Position numbers and translations under genes: made by a program | In this document: positions 48,786 to 58,223 of the stretch, piece by piece | Numbering within the stretch: position 1 is the first letter of the stretch | Layout of the letters: every line of letters starts with the position of its first letter | From: Rhodococcus sp. BP22 | GTDB lineage: Bacteria > Actinomycetota > Actinomycetes > Mycobacteriales > Mycobacteriaceae | Direction of reading: 5' to 3' | DNA length: 64,000 nucleotides | Assembly (NCBI RefSeq): GCF_014281965.1 | Contig: NZ_JACFTB010000010.1 | Location: 1-64,000 of the forward strand | Notes under the pieces: generated by a model | What the model saw: the letters and a program-made list of their open reading frames with translations, nothing else | What the model was told of the DNA's origin: nothing | Databases searched by the model: none

Positions 48786-49009
48786 TTACCAGCAGCGGGC
48801 CACGTGAGCTGTTGATCTCTCCGTTGGCGGGTCAGCTCGATGCGGTGTATCGCGCAATGGCGTTGATGATGGCGGTACAAGGTGTATCCCGAGCTGCAGA
48901 TCTCGTTGCTTCGCAGGCCCGTTTCCGCTGGGACCTCGCTTCGAATCCGAGCCGAGGAATGGTCATGTCGGAATGGTGTTCACCGACTGGGTTTCGTCTT
49001 TGGTGGTAG
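48782..49009 (+). CDS. Possible small protein after universal stress gene
   Basis: A 75-codon frame whose ATG overlaps the stop of the upstream universal stress gene (ATGA), the usual sign of coupling here. It begins MITSSGPRELLISPL and has a hydrophobic middle (AVYRAMALMMAVQGV). Its last 47 bases overlap the convergent SulP gene. I recognise no domain, and the end has poor composition, so this may be chance or a decayed gene. Confidence 0.3.
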   Translation: MITSSGPRELLISPLAGQLDAVYRAMALMMAVQGVSRAADLVASQARFRWDLASNPSRGMVMSEWCSPTGFRLWW

Positions 49010-50714
49010 AGCGACCCAGAGACCGTTCTTCGAGCAGGGTGCGGGCGTGTTCGATTGCGTGAGGAGTGTCTTCGAAGAAGTGCCTACGTTCGCTGTCCGA
49101 GGTGGTGAAGACCCCCAGTGCTTGGAGCGGTCGTGAGTGTTCCGGCTTCAGACCCGAGATCAATACGGTGATGTGACGGCGTTCGAGCTTGTCGATGGCG
49201 TCTTTGAGCACGATGGCACCGGTGGCATCGATGGCGGTGACACGGGACATACGCAAGATGACCACGTGGACGTCGGAGACTTCGGCGAGCTCGAGCAGGA
49301 ACCGGTGTGCCGCAGCGAAAAACAATGCACCGTCGATGCGGTAGGCGACGATGTGCTCACGCAGCAGTTTGTATTCTTCGCTCTGGTGTCCTTCGTCGTC
49401 GAGGGGGACTTGTTCGATCTTGGCCGACTTGGCGATTGCGCGCAGCGCGAGGATTGCGGCGAATGCGACGCCGACTGCGACTGCGGTAACCAGGTCGAGT
49501 GCAACCGTCACCAGAAATGTTGCTCCCATGACTGCGGTGTCTGCGCGGGTAGCGCGGGCGATGGCAATGATCGAGGCCGTCTCGACCATGCGTACCGTCG
49601 TGGCGAGGAGGACTCCGGCAAGTGCAGCCAGGGGTATTTCGGCGACCAGCGTCGACGCGAGGTAGACGATTGCGGCGAGAATGACCGCGTGGGTCAGCGC
49701 GGCAAGTCGGCTGCGAGCACCGGACCGAACGTTGACTGCGGTCCGGGCGATGGCACCGGTGGCCGGCACCCCTCCGAACAGCGGTGCGACGATGTTTGCC
49801 AGGCCCTGTCCGAACAACTCCCGGTCGGGATTGTGCCGGGTGCCTACTCCCATCGAGTCTGCCGCGGTTGCCGATAGTAGCGACTCGAGCGCGGCCAACG
49901 CAGCGACGGCCAGTGCAGGTGCCAACAAGGAGGTGAGGTCCTCGAGGTGCAAGAAATTCAACGTCGGTGCTGCGATTCCAGATGGGATCTCACCGATGCG
50001 TGCAATATCGAGATGGAACAGTTTCGCGGCAAGCGTCACGATGGCGACCGCGACGAGTGAGATGGGAACCTTGGGCAAGGAACGTCCGCCGACGAGTATC
50101 ACGAAGGCCACTGCAAGTGCTGTTACCGGCGTGAGAATCGACGGATGATCCACGAACTTGACCACTGCGTCGGCAGCACTGCGCCACACCTTGTCGCCCT
50201 GCGCGTCGGCGATGCCGAGAGCTGCGGGGACCTGTTGGAGCGCGATCACCACAGCGATTCCGGCGGTGAATCCTTCGATGACGGGAGCGGGCATGAATCG
50301 CACAGCCCGCCCGACTCCGGCGAATGCGAGGATCAACAGCACGATTCCGGCGATCAGACCGACTGCGAGTACTCCGGATCCGCCGAACTCGTGGACGATC
50401 GGGACCAGAACGACGGTCATGGCGCCGGTAGGGCCGGACACCTGAAAGCGTGAACCGCCGAACACCGCGGCAACCGCACCTGCGATGACTGCGGTGGTCA
50501 GGCCCGCAGCGGCCCCGAGCCCGGTCGAAATTCCGAATCCTAATGCCAAGGGAAGTGCCACCAAGGCCACGATCAGGCCGGCCAGCAGGTCCGCGCCGGG
50601 TGCCCGCAGCGAGGTGCTCCATTCGCTCCAGCGTGGCAATAGTTCACGGATCGACTGTCCGGCACGATGGAGCGTGGCTGCGGAAGCGTGCTTCTGTGTG
50701 GGCGACTCGGTCAT
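48963..50714 (-). CDS. SulP-family anion transporter with STAS domain
   Basis: A 583-residue SulP carrier. The N-terminal cytoplasmic part is followed by PGADLLAGLIVALVALPLAL, the QVSGPTGAMTVVL segment, and a C-terminal STAS domain (about 450-560, RMSRVTAIDATGAIVLKDAI). ATG 50712-50714 (MTESPTQK) with GAGGA three to seven bases upstream is used. The ArsR gene lies upstream on the same strand, and a 34-bp palindrome sits 36 bp before the start, so this carrier is probably metal-, sulfur- or redox-controlled. The anion is not evident; it differs clearly from the SulP protein at 26195. Confidence 0.9.
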   Translation of the reverse strand: MTESPTQKHASAATLHRAGQSIRELLPRWSEWSTSLRAPGADLLAGLIVALVALPLALGFGISTGLGAAAGLTTAVIAGAVAAVFGGSRFQVSGPTGAMTVVLVPIVHEFGGSGVLAVGLIAGIVLLILAFAGVGRAVRFMPAPVIEGFTAGIAVVIALQQVPAALGIADAQGDKVWRSAADAVVKFVDHPSILTPVTALAVAFVILVGGRSLPKVPISLVAVAIVTLAAKLFHLDIARIGEIPSGIAAPTLNFLHLEDLTSLLAPALAVAALAALESLLSATAADSMGVGTRHNPDRELFGQGLANIVAPLFGGVPATGAIARTAVNVRSGARSRLAALTHAVILAAIVYLASTLVAEIPLAALAGVLLATTVRMVETASIIAIARATRADTAVMGATFLVTVALDLVTAVAVGVAFAAILALRAIAKSAKIEQVPLDDEGHQSEEYKLLREHIVAYRIDGALFFAAAHRFLLELAEVSDVHVVILRMSRVTAIDATGAIVLKDAIDKLERRHITVLISGLKPEHSRPLQALGVFTTSDSERRHFFEDTPHAIEHARTLLEERSLGRSTTKDETQSVNTIPT

Positions 50715-50749
50715 AGGGTCCTCGGTACCGCGAGAGGGATGAATTCTTA

Positions 50750-50783
50750 CTTCATTACTTGCTAAGATTAGCAAGTAATGAAG
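50750..50783. promoter_or_regulatory. Perfect 34-bp inverted repeat: probable ArsR operator of the SulP gene
   Basis: Two 16-bp arms (left arm CTTCATTACTTGCTAA) around a 2-base centre form a perfect palindrome 36 bp upstream of the SulP gene. The inner TTGCTAA/TTAGCAA halves match the AT-rich operator style of ArsR/SmtB regulators, and an ArsR gene lies 49 bp away. A similar broken copy is at 51254-51275. Confidence 0.7.
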
Positions 50784-50831
50784 GTGGTGGACCCGTGAGA
50801 TTCGACACTGCCCTCCGACGTCGCGCGAGTG

Positions 50832-51206
50832 CTACTGCTCGGCGACCTTGGCCGTCGCGGCGATCGATTCTGCGGCGGCTGCGTCGTCGACCAGCATCTC
50901 GGCCTGCCCGGCAACCATGCCCGTCAAGATGGTCCGCGCGGTGGTCAGTAAGTCGGCGATGCGCGGTGACGTCAGGGCGTAGGAGACGGACAGTCCTTCT
51001 CGACGCGCGGCAACCAAGCCTGCTCTCCGCAGGATGGAGAGTTGCTGAGATAGATTCGCCGGCTCGATACCGACCTCGGGGAGCATTTCCGAGACGGCAT
51101 GCTCGCGCTCGCTCAGAAGCTCCAAAATGCGAATGCGTGCAGGGTGACCGAGGGTTTTGAAGAAGTCGGCCTTCATTCGATACAAGGGCTCGCGTGAATG
51201 TGCCAC
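50832..51206 (-). CDS. ArsR-family transcriptional repressor
   Basis: A 124-residue winged-helix regulator. The DNA-binding core runs from FFKTLGHPARIRILELL (about 15-31) through the recognition helix EPANLSQQLSILRRAGL (about 48-64) to the wing ARREGLSVSYAL. It has no Cys at all, so it is not a classical arsenic or Cys-redox sensor; it may sense another ligand. It is upstream of the SulP gene; similar operator sequences lie before both genes, so it probably represses itself and the transporter. Confidence 0.9.
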   Translation of the reverse strand: MAHSREPLYRMKADFFKTLGHPARIRILELLSEREHAVSEMLPEVGIEPANLSQQLSILRRAGLVAARREGLSVSYALTSPRIADLLTTARTILTGMVAGQAEMLVDDAAAAESIAATAKVAEQ

Positions 51207-51253
51207 TACGCCTCCAGTTTTTCGAGCAGGACTGTCGGGAGCCCACGGTCGTG

Positions 51254-51275
51254 GTACTTGCGAATCTTAGCAACT
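51254..51275. promoter_or_regulatory. Second ArsR-type operator, imperfect, before the arsR gene
   Basis: TACTTGCGAATCTTAGCAAC repeats the halves TACTTGC and TTAGCAA of the palindrome at 50750. It lies about 50 bp upstream of the ArsR start and fits autoregulation. Confidence 0.5.
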
Positions 51276-51360
51276 AACGTGGGTGGCGACGGGATTGCAT
51301 CCGTCGACCAGTCTGTTCCTGACCTCTCGATGGACCGCTGATGATCGGTACGGCTGAATT

Positions 51361-52233
51361 TCAACCGAGTTCACCGATGAACGAGCGTGCCGCAGAATTG
51401 GTGGGTTCCTCGGTGCGGCATGCCAATGTCAATTCTCTTGTGGGAGGAGGATGTACGTCGATGGCAACCGTGGACAGGCCGGCTTGGCGCCGCGCAAGAG
51501 GCTCTGGAATTATCGCGACACCGAGGCTGTGGCGCACCAATCCCAACAATCGTTCCATGTCGCTGATGCGGAATGTGATGTCACGGTCGACGCCTGCATT
51601 GTCGAACAGTGCGTCGACGACGGTCTGTAAGCCGCGGCCGGCCTCGAAGTCGATGAACGGATAGTCGGCGAGTTCGGCGAGAGAAACTGACTTCCGTTGT
51701 GCCAGAGGATGTCCGTCGGCTACGACGAGAGTCAACAACTCGCTGTAGGTCGCCAGCGCGAAAATCCCGACCTCCAGGGGCTGTGCATCCAGTGCGACGA
51801 AGGCCAGATCCAGTTTCCCTCCGACGAGTGCATCCAGTAACTCGGCGGTGGTTCCTTCGCGCAGGGTCACTGCTACCCCCGGGTTGGCGGAGTGAAATCG
51901 GCCCAGAGTGGCGGGCAAGTCGACTGCAGTGAATGTTTGGACGGTTCCGATTGCGACAGTGCCGGTTTCACCGTCGGAGATCTGACGCAGGGCATCGCGT
52001 GCATCGGCGACGTCACCGGTGATTCTGCGCGCATATCGAAGCAGTACCGACCCGGAGGCGGTGAGAAGCACTCTGCGCGTGGTGCGTTCGAAGAGCGCGG
52101 TGCCGATCTCCTTCTCCAGTGCCCGGATCGACGAACTGAGCGCGGATTGCGAAATATGTAGCTGGGACGCCGCCCGGGTGAAGTGGCCTTCGGCTGCTAC
52201 GGCGGTGAAGTGTTCGAGCTGTCGCAACTCCAT
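51361..52233 (-). CDS. LysR-family transcriptional regulator
   Basis: A 290-residue LysR protein. The N-terminal helix-turn-helix is LEHFTAVAAEGHFTRAASQL with HISQSALSSSIRALEKEIG (about 6-45); the rest is a two-lobe substrate-binding fold. It is divergent from the MFS transporter, with only 35-74 bp between them, so it very likely controls the transporter in response to the exported or imported compound. Confidence 0.9.
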   Translation of the reverse strand: MELRQLEHFTAVAAEGHFTRAASQLHISQSALSSSIRALEKEIGTALFERTTRRVLLTASGSVLLRYARRITGDVADARDALRQISDGETGTVAIGTVQTFTAVDLPATLGRFHSANPGVAVTLREGTTAELLDALVGGKLDLAFVALDAQPLEVGIFALATYSELLTLVVADGHPLAQRKSVSLAELADYPFIDFEAGRGLQTVVDALFDNAGVDRDITFRISDMERLLGLVRHSLGVAIIPEPLARRQAGLSTVAIDVHPPPTRELTLACRTEEPTNSAARSFIGELG

Positions 52234-52307
52234 TGAACGATTCTATCAATGAATGAGTACGAAATAACATGTTGGACAGAACAGTGAGAGTTGTCGACCA
52301 TGGGCAC

Positions 52308-53504
52308 ATGCACTCTGAATTGCCCACGACGACTCGGATGAACGGGCGGCTCGTCGGGATCATGGCAGTGATCTCCGGATTGGTGGTTGCCAATAGCTAC
52401 TATGCCCAGCCGCTGGTGGGCGCCATCGCCGACAGCCTCGATGCTTCGATGACCCGAGTGGGCCTGGTGGTGACCGCCAGCCAAGTGGGGTATGCCATCG
52501 GGCTGGCATTTCTCGTACCGCTCGGCGACATGATCCAGCGCAGGAAGCTGATGACCTGGATGCTCGCGGTAACCTGCGCGTCCCTCGTTGTGATGGCAGT
52601 AGCGCCGTCGTGGCAGGTGTTGGCATGTGCTGCGATGGTCGCGGGGGTCGGATCTGTAGTCGGTCAGGTTCTGGTGCCGTTCGCTGCCTCGCTGGCGGCC
52701 GAAGAAGAACGAGGCCGAGTCATCGGCAACGTGATGACAGGTCTGCTGCTGGGCATTCTGCTCTCACGCGTGGTCGCCGGGTTGATAGCGCAGGTCGCGG
52801 GCTGGAGAGCGGTCTTCGTAGTCGCAGCGATCTTGATGGTCGTCGCCGCACTGCTGGTTCGCACGCTGCCCGTCGCGCCGCCGAGTGCGACTTCTTCGTA
52901 TCGAGCGCTGCTGGCTTCGGTCTTCGAGCTCATCCGGGAAGAACCGGTGCTCCGGTGGCGTATCGGATACGGAACGCTCACCTACGCATCGTTCGGGGTG
53001 TTCTGGACATCGATCGGATTTCTACTGTCGGGGCCGGGATACGGATGGTCCGATGCTCGAATCGGACTTTTCACCCTTGTCGGAGTTGCCGGTGCACTAG
53101 CCGCACGGCTCGCAGGAACACTGGCAGACCGCGGCTATGCGCAGCGCCAGACGGGTTGGTTCGTGGCTCTCACGGCGCTCAGCTTCGTGCTTCTGGCACT
53201 CGGAGAACACAACGTGTTTCTGCTGGCGGCGGGCGTAGCGTTGCTCGATCTCGGCATTCAAGGCACACACATCAGCAACCAGAGCCTGTTCTATCCGCTG
53301 CGGCCCGACGCCCGCAGCAGACTCAATACCGCCTATATGACGACCTATTTCATGGCGGGTTCCATCGGGAGCGCGCTGTCGGTCCTGGCCTACACCCAGG
53401 CCGGCTGGACGGGAGTCTGCGTGCTCGGTGCCGGCTTCCCCACGATCGGCTTCGGACTATGGCTCGCCGAGCAGCGCAAGCATCGAACCGGAAGCCCTCG
53501 GTGA
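52308..53504 (+). CDS. MFS transporter (drug/sugar efflux type)
   Basis: A 398-residue 12-helix MFS protein. NSYYAQPLVGAIADSL in helix 1 and the loop PLGDMIQRRKLM after helix 2 are typical of the DHA1-like YnfM/arabinose-efflux group; RSRLNTAYMTTYFMAGSIGSA is near the end. It probably exports a small compound sensed by the divergent LysR regulator. The start is uncertain: ATG 52308 (MHSELPTT) is used, while ATG 52269 adds 13 residues. It ends ahead of a strong hairpin at 53516. Confidence 0.88.
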   Translation: MHSELPTTTRMNGRLVGIMAVISGLVVANSYYAQPLVGAIADSLDASMTRVGLVVTASQVGYAIGLAFLVPLGDMIQRRKLMTWMLAVTCASLVVMAVAPSWQVLACAAMVAGVGSVVGQVLVPFAASLAAEEERGRVIGNVMTGLLLGILLSRVVAGLIAQVAGWRAVFVVAAILMVVAALLVRTLPVAPPSATSSYRALLASVFELIREEPVLRWRIGYGTLTYASFGVFWTSIGFLLSGPGYGWSDARIGLFTLVGVAGALAARLAGTLADRGYAQRQTGWFVALTALSFVLLALGEHNVFLLAAGVALLDLGIQGTHISNQSLFYPLRPDARSRLNTAYMTTYFMAGSIGSALSVLAYTQAGWTGVCVLGAGFPTIGFGLWLAEQRKHRTGSPR

Positions 53505-53515
53505 CCCACATATGC

Positions 53516-53549
53516 GTCGTGCCCGGATCAGACTCGATCCGGGCACGAC
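53516..53549. terminator. Bidirectional terminator between MFS and BCCT genes
   Basis: A perfect 14-bp stem, GTCGTGCCCGGATC (53516-53529) and GATCCGGGCACGAC (53536-53549), with a 6-base loop. It lies between two converging genes and so probably stops transcription from both, though T-runs are short. Confidence 0.8.
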
Positions 53550-53573
53550 CGCCGACATGACGGCAGGTTGCTT

Positions 53574-55478
53574 CTACTCTGGCAGGTCTGACGACTTGGC
53601 TTTCTGCACTTGCCCCTCCGCCTTCTGTGCGTGGCCCTCAGCGGAGTCGACGAACTCCTGAGAGTCGAACACTTCACCACCGAGCGGATCGCGTCGCGCC
53701 TCGCCAGGGGAGTATTCGACGGCACCGGTGTTCGGGTCGATTCCGATCTGGTCGGACGTGAGCTGATGGACAGCGACGACCACGTGCTCCGAGCTGGGTG
53801 TTGCCACGTTCTGCCGGGACGGCGTGAGACCGGCGAAGGTCGAGGAGATTCCCGCGCCACGCTTGCGACGTCCTGGACCGTCGGACTGGCTGCCCGCTGT
53901 TACCAACGCACCATTGGAGGCCTCGCCCGTCGCGGTGATTCGGACGTAGTTGGGGGTGGTGGCGACGTCGTAGTGGAAGGCCTTGAGCATCGAGATGCAC
54001 GCAAGAACCAGGACTATCGAGAACGGAACTGCCGTCGCGATCGACGCTGTTTGCAACGCCGTCAGCGATCCGGAGCCACCGACCAGGAGCAGGACTGCCG
54101 CCGCGACGCCCTCGAGAACTGCCCAGTACACGCGGGTGATCTTCGGGGTGTCGAGATCGCCACCGGTCGAGAGGATGTCGATCACCAAGGACCCCGAGTC
54201 CGAGGAGGTGACGAAGAAGAACACCACCACCAAGATTGCGAGAACACTCGTGACCGTAGCGAGGGGGAATCCGTCGAGCAGGTGAAACAGGGTGGTGTTG
54301 GTATCGACCTCACCGGCGGCAGTCAGCATGTCCTTGTCGTTGCGCTGACGCAGGATGCCGGCATCACCGAAGATGGTGAACCACAGCGAGCCGATGATGG
54401 TCGGGGCCAGCAGCACACCGAACACGAACTGGCGGATCGTGCGGCCGCGCGAAATGCGCGCGATGAACATGCCAACGAACGGCGCCCAGCTCATCCACCA
54501 GCCCCAGTAGAAGATTGTCCACGCGCCCGCCCAGCCGTCGTCGGCGAACGGGGAGGTGCGCAGCATCAACTCCGGTAGGGCTTGGACATAGCCGCCGAGG
54601 TTTTGTACCCAGGACTGCATCAGGAACAAGGTCGGCCCGAGGATCAGTACGAATACCGCCAGGCTCGCAGCGAGCACCATGTTGATGTTGGAGAGCCATT
54701 TGAGGCCCTTGGTCACACCGGAGACGACGGAAAATGTCGCCAGCCCGGTGACTCCCACGATCAGAATGATCGTGAGCCAGTTGCTGGACTCGATCCAGCC
54801 GAGATACTCGAGGCCGGCCGAGATCTGCTGGACTCCGAAGCCGAGTGAGGTCGCGACGCCGAACAGGGTGCCGACGATGGCGATGACATCGATGATGTGA
54901 CCAATGGAGCCTTCGATGCGCTTTCGACCGAGCAACGGCTCGAGCAGCCACCGAACCGAGAGTGGGCGCCCCTTGCGGTAGGTCATGTAGGCCAGTCCGA
55001 GACCGACGACCACATAGATCGCCCAGGCATGCAGGCCCCAGTGGTAGAGCGTCAGTTCCATCGCCTGGTTCGCCGCACCGTCGGTCGAACCCTCTATTCG
55101 CCCGGCCTCTGGCGGGTTCACGTAATGCGAGAGTGGTTCAGCGACGCCGTAGAACACCAGGCCGATGCCCATCCCCGCGCTGAAGAGCATCGCGAACCAC
55201 GAGAAGACGCCGAACTCTGGCTTTTCGTCGTCGCGGCCGAGGCGGATGTTGCCGATTCGACTGATGCCGCAGTACAGCGCGAACAGCACGAATCCGGTGG
55301 CGCTGAGGATGTACCACCAGCCGACACCGTCGGTGATTGCAGTGTTCAGTGATTCGAATGCATCGGAGGCGGTGCTTGCGAAGACCACCGAAAAGGTGAT
55401 CATCGCCAAAATTATCAATGACGCCGGAATGAACACCGGTTTGCGTAGGCCACGCCACGCTGTGATCACAGAATTCAT
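53574..55478 (-). CDS. BCCT-family transporter (betaine/choline/carnitine type)
   Basis: About 634 residues with 12 membrane helices. GVFSWFAMLFSAGMGIGLVF, the helix GWWMSWAPFVGMFIARISRG and the Trp-rich substrate region are hallmarks of sodium- or proton-coupled BCCT carriers. After the last helix a hydrophilic tail of about 130 residues, ending in an acidic/Gln-Lys stretch, is present; such tails act as osmosensors in related carriers. ATG 55478 (MNSVITAW) is chosen; the frame continues upstream without domain content. It is divergent from nhaA, so osmotic and Na+/pH functions lie together. Confidence 0.9.
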   Translation of the reverse strand: MNSVITAWRGLRKPVFIPASLIILAMITFSVVFASTASDAFESLNTAITDGVGWWYILSATGFVLFALYCGISRIGNIRLGRDDEKPEFGVFSWFAMLFSAGMGIGLVFYGVAEPLSHYVNPPEAGRIEGSTDGAANQAMELTLYHWGLHAWAIYVVVGLGLAYMTYRKGRPLSVRWLLEPLLGRKRIEGSIGHIIDVIAIVGTLFGVATSLGFGVQQISAGLEYLGWIESSNWLTIILIVGVTGLATFSVVSGVTKGLKWLSNINMVLAASLAVFVLILGPTLFLMQSWVQNLGGYVQALPELMLRTSPFADDGWAGAWTIFYWGWWMSWAPFVGMFIARISRGRTIRQFVFGVLLAPTIIGSLWFTIFGDAGILRQRNDKDMLTAAGEVDTNTTLFHLLDGFPLATVTSVLAILVVVFFFVTSSDSGSLVIDILSTGGDLDTPKITRVYWAVLEGVAAAVLLLVGGSGSLTALQTASIATAVPFSIVLVLACISMLKAFHYDVATTPNYVRITATGEASNGALVTAGSQSDGPGRRKRGAGISSTFAGLTPSRQNVATPSSEHVVVAVHQLTSDQIGIDPNTGAVEYSPGEARRDPLGGEVFDSQEFVDSAEGHAQKAEGQVQKAKSSDLPE

Positions 55479-55847
55479 ATCGTGGAGGATTCCTTGCATT
55501 GCTTGGTGGATATGTAGAGAAAGTGATATCGAATTGAACTCACGGTAATGCGACCGACGAATCCCCACCAAATCGACGGGTGTCGTGTGCAGTAGGGCCA
55601 CGGATCTGCGGCAGTGGCGATCAACCGACGGGGCGGTGTCCGACGCCGCGCCGACCGGCAGTGAGTGGCGATTGCATCTGTTCGATTGTCGTTCGGTCGA
55701 TGTAACCGATAAACTCACCCTCGGTGCGCCGGGAAGTCTGGTCGGCATGGTCCAACCATGCTCAAATGTTTTCCGATTCAGCCGGACGTCCCGTCAGTAG
55801 AGCGTCGTTACGGTGGCTGCGGATGCTCAACGAAAGGCTCGCCACAT
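55479..55847. promoter_or_regulatory. Divergent control region between BCCT and NhaA genes
   Basis: A 369-bp region that must hold two divergent promoters. Short open frames in it have no domain content. I see no clear operator or riboswitch. Confidence 0.4.
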
Positions 55848-57167
55848 ATGTCCAACTCGCAACGGCTCCCGCTGTTCTCCCGCGGATCCTGGTCCGAAGC
55901 GGACCGAGTCGCCGCTATTCTGCGCAAGGAAACCGTCGGTGGCTTCCTACTGCTCGTTGCTGCTGTCGCGGCGTTGACGTGGGCGAATTCGCCGTGGGCC
56001 GACGGTTACGAGTCGTTGATGAACATCAAGGTCGGGCCGTCCGCACTGCATTTGGATCTCACGTTGTCGACATGGGCGGCCGACGGGTTGCTGGCGATCT
56101 TCTTCTTCGTTGTCGGCCTGGAACTCAAACGCGAATTCGTTGCCGGTGACCTGCGCGATCCTCGGCGTGCGGCACTGCCCATCGCAGCCGCGTTGGGCGG
56201 CATGGTGGTTCCGATCATCATTTTCGTCGCCTTCAACCGCAACACCGGTGGCGGTGCACTGCAGGGTTGGGCCATTCCCACTGCCACCGATATCGCGTTT
56301 GCGGTCGCGATCCTGGCGGTGATCGGTACCCATCTGCCGACTGCGCTACGGACATTTCTTCTCACCCTCGCTGTGGTGGACGATCTTCTCGCGATCACTG
56401 TGATTGCGGTCTTCTATACCGATGATGTGAATTTCATTGCTCTCGGTTTGGCGTTGATTCCGCTCGCTTTGTTCACCTTCGCGGTTCAAAAGCGTGTCCG
56501 GTCGTGGTGGATTCTGATACCACTCGCATTTGTCACATGGACGCTGGTGCATGAATCGGGCATCCATGCGACCGTCGCGGGCGTCCTGCTCGGGTTTGCA
56601 GTCCCGGTGGTGCGCAGTCGCGCGGGCGGTGGACCGGATGCCGGCCCCGGACTGGCCGAATATTTCGAGCATCGAATCCGTCCGCTGTCCGCTGGAGTGG
56701 CCATCCCCGTCTTCGCATTCTGTGCCGCGGGGGTCACCATTGGAGGCTTCAGTGGTTTGACCAGCGCGCTCAGCGATCCGATTGCACTGGGCATCATCTT
56801 CGGGTTGGTGGTGGGTAAAACCATCGGCATTTTCGGAACGACGTTCCTGCTGTCGAAATTTACTCGCGCATCACTCGACAAGTCGCTCCAGTGGATCGAT
56901 ATCCTCGGGATCTCGATACTTGCAGGCATCGGGTTCACGGTCTCGTTGTTGATCGGTGACCTCGCCTTCGGGCCGGGCACCGAGCGCGACGATCATGTCA
57001 AGATCGGTGTCTTGGCGGGATCGATCCTGGCAGCACTGCTGGCTTCGGCACTACTGCGTATTCGCAACAAGGTGTACAAGCGGATTCACGAAGAAGAGAC
57101 GTGCGACGACGACAACGACGGAATCCCCGACGTCTACCGATCGGACCCGATCAGTCGCGACAACTAG
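55848..57167 (+). CDS. nhaA: Na+/H+ antiporter NhaA
   Basis: A 439-residue NhaA with the usual 12 helices. The ion-binding aspartates are in [14 protein letters not shown], and [15 protein letters not shown] and [11 protein letters not shown] match family segments. It exchanges Na+ (or Li+) for H+. The C-terminal tail after the last helix ends [19 protein letters not shown], an acidic loop like a thrombospondin type 3 calcium-binding repeat, which is not part of the standard NhaA. ATG 55848 (MSNSQRLP) with AAAGG upstream is used; the frame's earlier part is not coding. Confidence 0.93.
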   Translation: MSNSQRLPLFSRGSWSEADRVAAILRKETVGGFLLLVAAVAALTWANSPWADGYESLMNIKVGPSALHLDLTLSTWAADGLLAIFFFVVGLELKREFVAGDLRDPRRAALPIAAALGGMVVPIIIFVAFNRNTGGGALQGWAIPTATDIAFAVAILAVIGTHLPTALRTFLLTLAVVDDLLAITVIAVFYTDDVNFIALGLALIPLALFTFAVQKRVRSWWILIPLAFVTWTLVHESGIHATVAGVLLGFAVPVVRSRAGGGPDAGPGLAEYFEHRIRPLSAGVAIPVFAFCAAGVTIGGFSGLTSALSDPIALGIIFGLVVGKTIGIFGTTFLLSKFTRASLDKSLQWIDILGISILAGIGFTVSLLIGDLAFGPGTERDDHVKIGVLAGSILAALLASALLRIRNKVYKRIHEEETCDDDNDGIPDVYRSDPISRDN

Positions 57168-57222
57168 TCGGGACTGATGGTCGCCGCTCCTACCGTTCCA
57201 GGTAAATCTCCTGTGGCTACGG

Positions 57223-57252
57223 TAGACATCGTTGCAGCGTGAACGGTATTAT
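57223..57252 (+). promoter_or_regulatory. Putative sigma-70-type promoter of the MerR gene
   Basis: TAGACA (57223-57228), an 18-base spacer and TATTAT (57247-57252) resemble a housekeeping promoter, about 140 bp before the MerR-type gene at 57393. Confidence 0.4.
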
Positions 57253-57392
57253 TCGAGTGAATCGACCCTTGGGGCGTCTGGCGCTTGTGTCGTGTCAGGT
57301 GAATGGACCAGGCTTGGCGCCATGAATGGTGTTGCTCGTGCGTGGCGGTCTCCATGTTCCGGCCCCAGCAACGAGCTCATCCGGAAGGTGTT

Positions 57393-57758
57393 GTGAACCA
57401 CAGCAATAGCGATGTGAACGAAACGTCGGCAGGCGACAAGTTCGACGATCAGCATTACCCGGCATACAACATCGGCACTGCCGCAACGATGTTGAACGCA
57501 ACCCCTGGATTTCTACGCAGCCTCGACGAGGCGAACCTGTTGATTCCTCATAGATCCGAGGGCGGGCACCGGCGATACTCTCGCTTCCAACTCCGTATTG
57601 CGTCGCGGGTCCGTGATTTGCTCGATCAGGGCACTGCGCTCGACGCCGCGTGCCGCATCGTCGTCCTCGAGGATCAGCTTGCGGCAGCTCACCGAACCAA
57701 TGCCCATCTTCAGGAAGTCATCGACGGTTCGGAAGAATCATCCGACACCGAGATGTGA
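57393..57758 (+). CDS. MerR-family helix-turn-helix regulator
   Basis: A 121-residue protein: an unstructured N-terminal 25 residues, the MerR-type DNA-binding domain YNIGTAATMLNATPGFLRSL then HRSEGGHRRYS with the second helix pair, and a short coiled-coil RIVVLEDQLAAAHRTNAHLQ. There is no effector domain. GTG 57393 follows GGAAGG by six bases. It resembles small actinobacterial MerR/HspR-like proteins that regulate stress genes. It stands alone between nhaA and a hairpin at 57825. Confidence 0.85.
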   Translation: MNHSNSDVNETSAGDKFDDQHYPAYNIGTAATMLNATPGFLRSLDEANLLIPHRSEGGHRRYSRFQLRIASRVRDLLDQGTALDAACRIVVLEDQLAAAHRTNAHLQEVIDGSEESSDTEM

Positions 57759-58223
57759 GTCACTTCCACCGCTGAGCACGCAAATCCGGAGTGTGCGCGA
57801 GCCTTCTTGGTGCTTGAAGACGAAGGGCCCCGGTGCACGATCGCACCGGGGCCCTGGTGGGGAATTACTACCATCTATTTCCACTTGCCTGATGACATTT
57901 GCGGTGTTCGCCCGAAGAACAAGACAGCGTGGGCGAACTGACGATGCAACTCCTCCCTTCTTCCAATTACCAACTAGCCCTGCTTGTACTGCACCTGCAT
58001 CGGCGGTGTCGCAAAAAACTCGAACCGCCGGTCTTCTCGCGGGTAGTTCGTCCTCTCCCGCGCCTTTCGATCTCTTCTTTCGTGTACGAGAACTACTGTA
58101 AATCACCGAAGCCACAATGTCTACCCCAGCCACAATAGATTTTCTCGAGTGTCCGGTCTGCCCCCAGACTCCGGTCTATCTTCGATAACTGGACCGCCGA
58201 AAACTTCTCGAGGAGAACCAGCC
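57759..58223. other. Gene-poor region between MerR and NDH-2 genes
   Basis: A 465-bp stretch. It holds the strong hairpin at 57825-57854; the remainder is AT-richer than the neighbours with short open frames that lack ribosome sites and domains. The NDH-2 promoter is expected near its right end. Confidence 0.45.
57825..57854. terminator. GC-rich stem-loop after the MerR gene
   Basis: GGGCCCCGGTGC (57825-57836) and GCACCGGGGCCC (57843-57854) form a perfect 12-bp stem with the loop ACGATC. Its place 67 bp behind the gene fits a terminator without a T-run, common in high-GC actinobacteria. Confidence 0.75.

Noticed and set aside
57899-58138. Small plus-strand frame in the MerR-NDH-2 gap
   Set aside because: No ribosome site, no domain, poor third-position GC; treated as non-coding.
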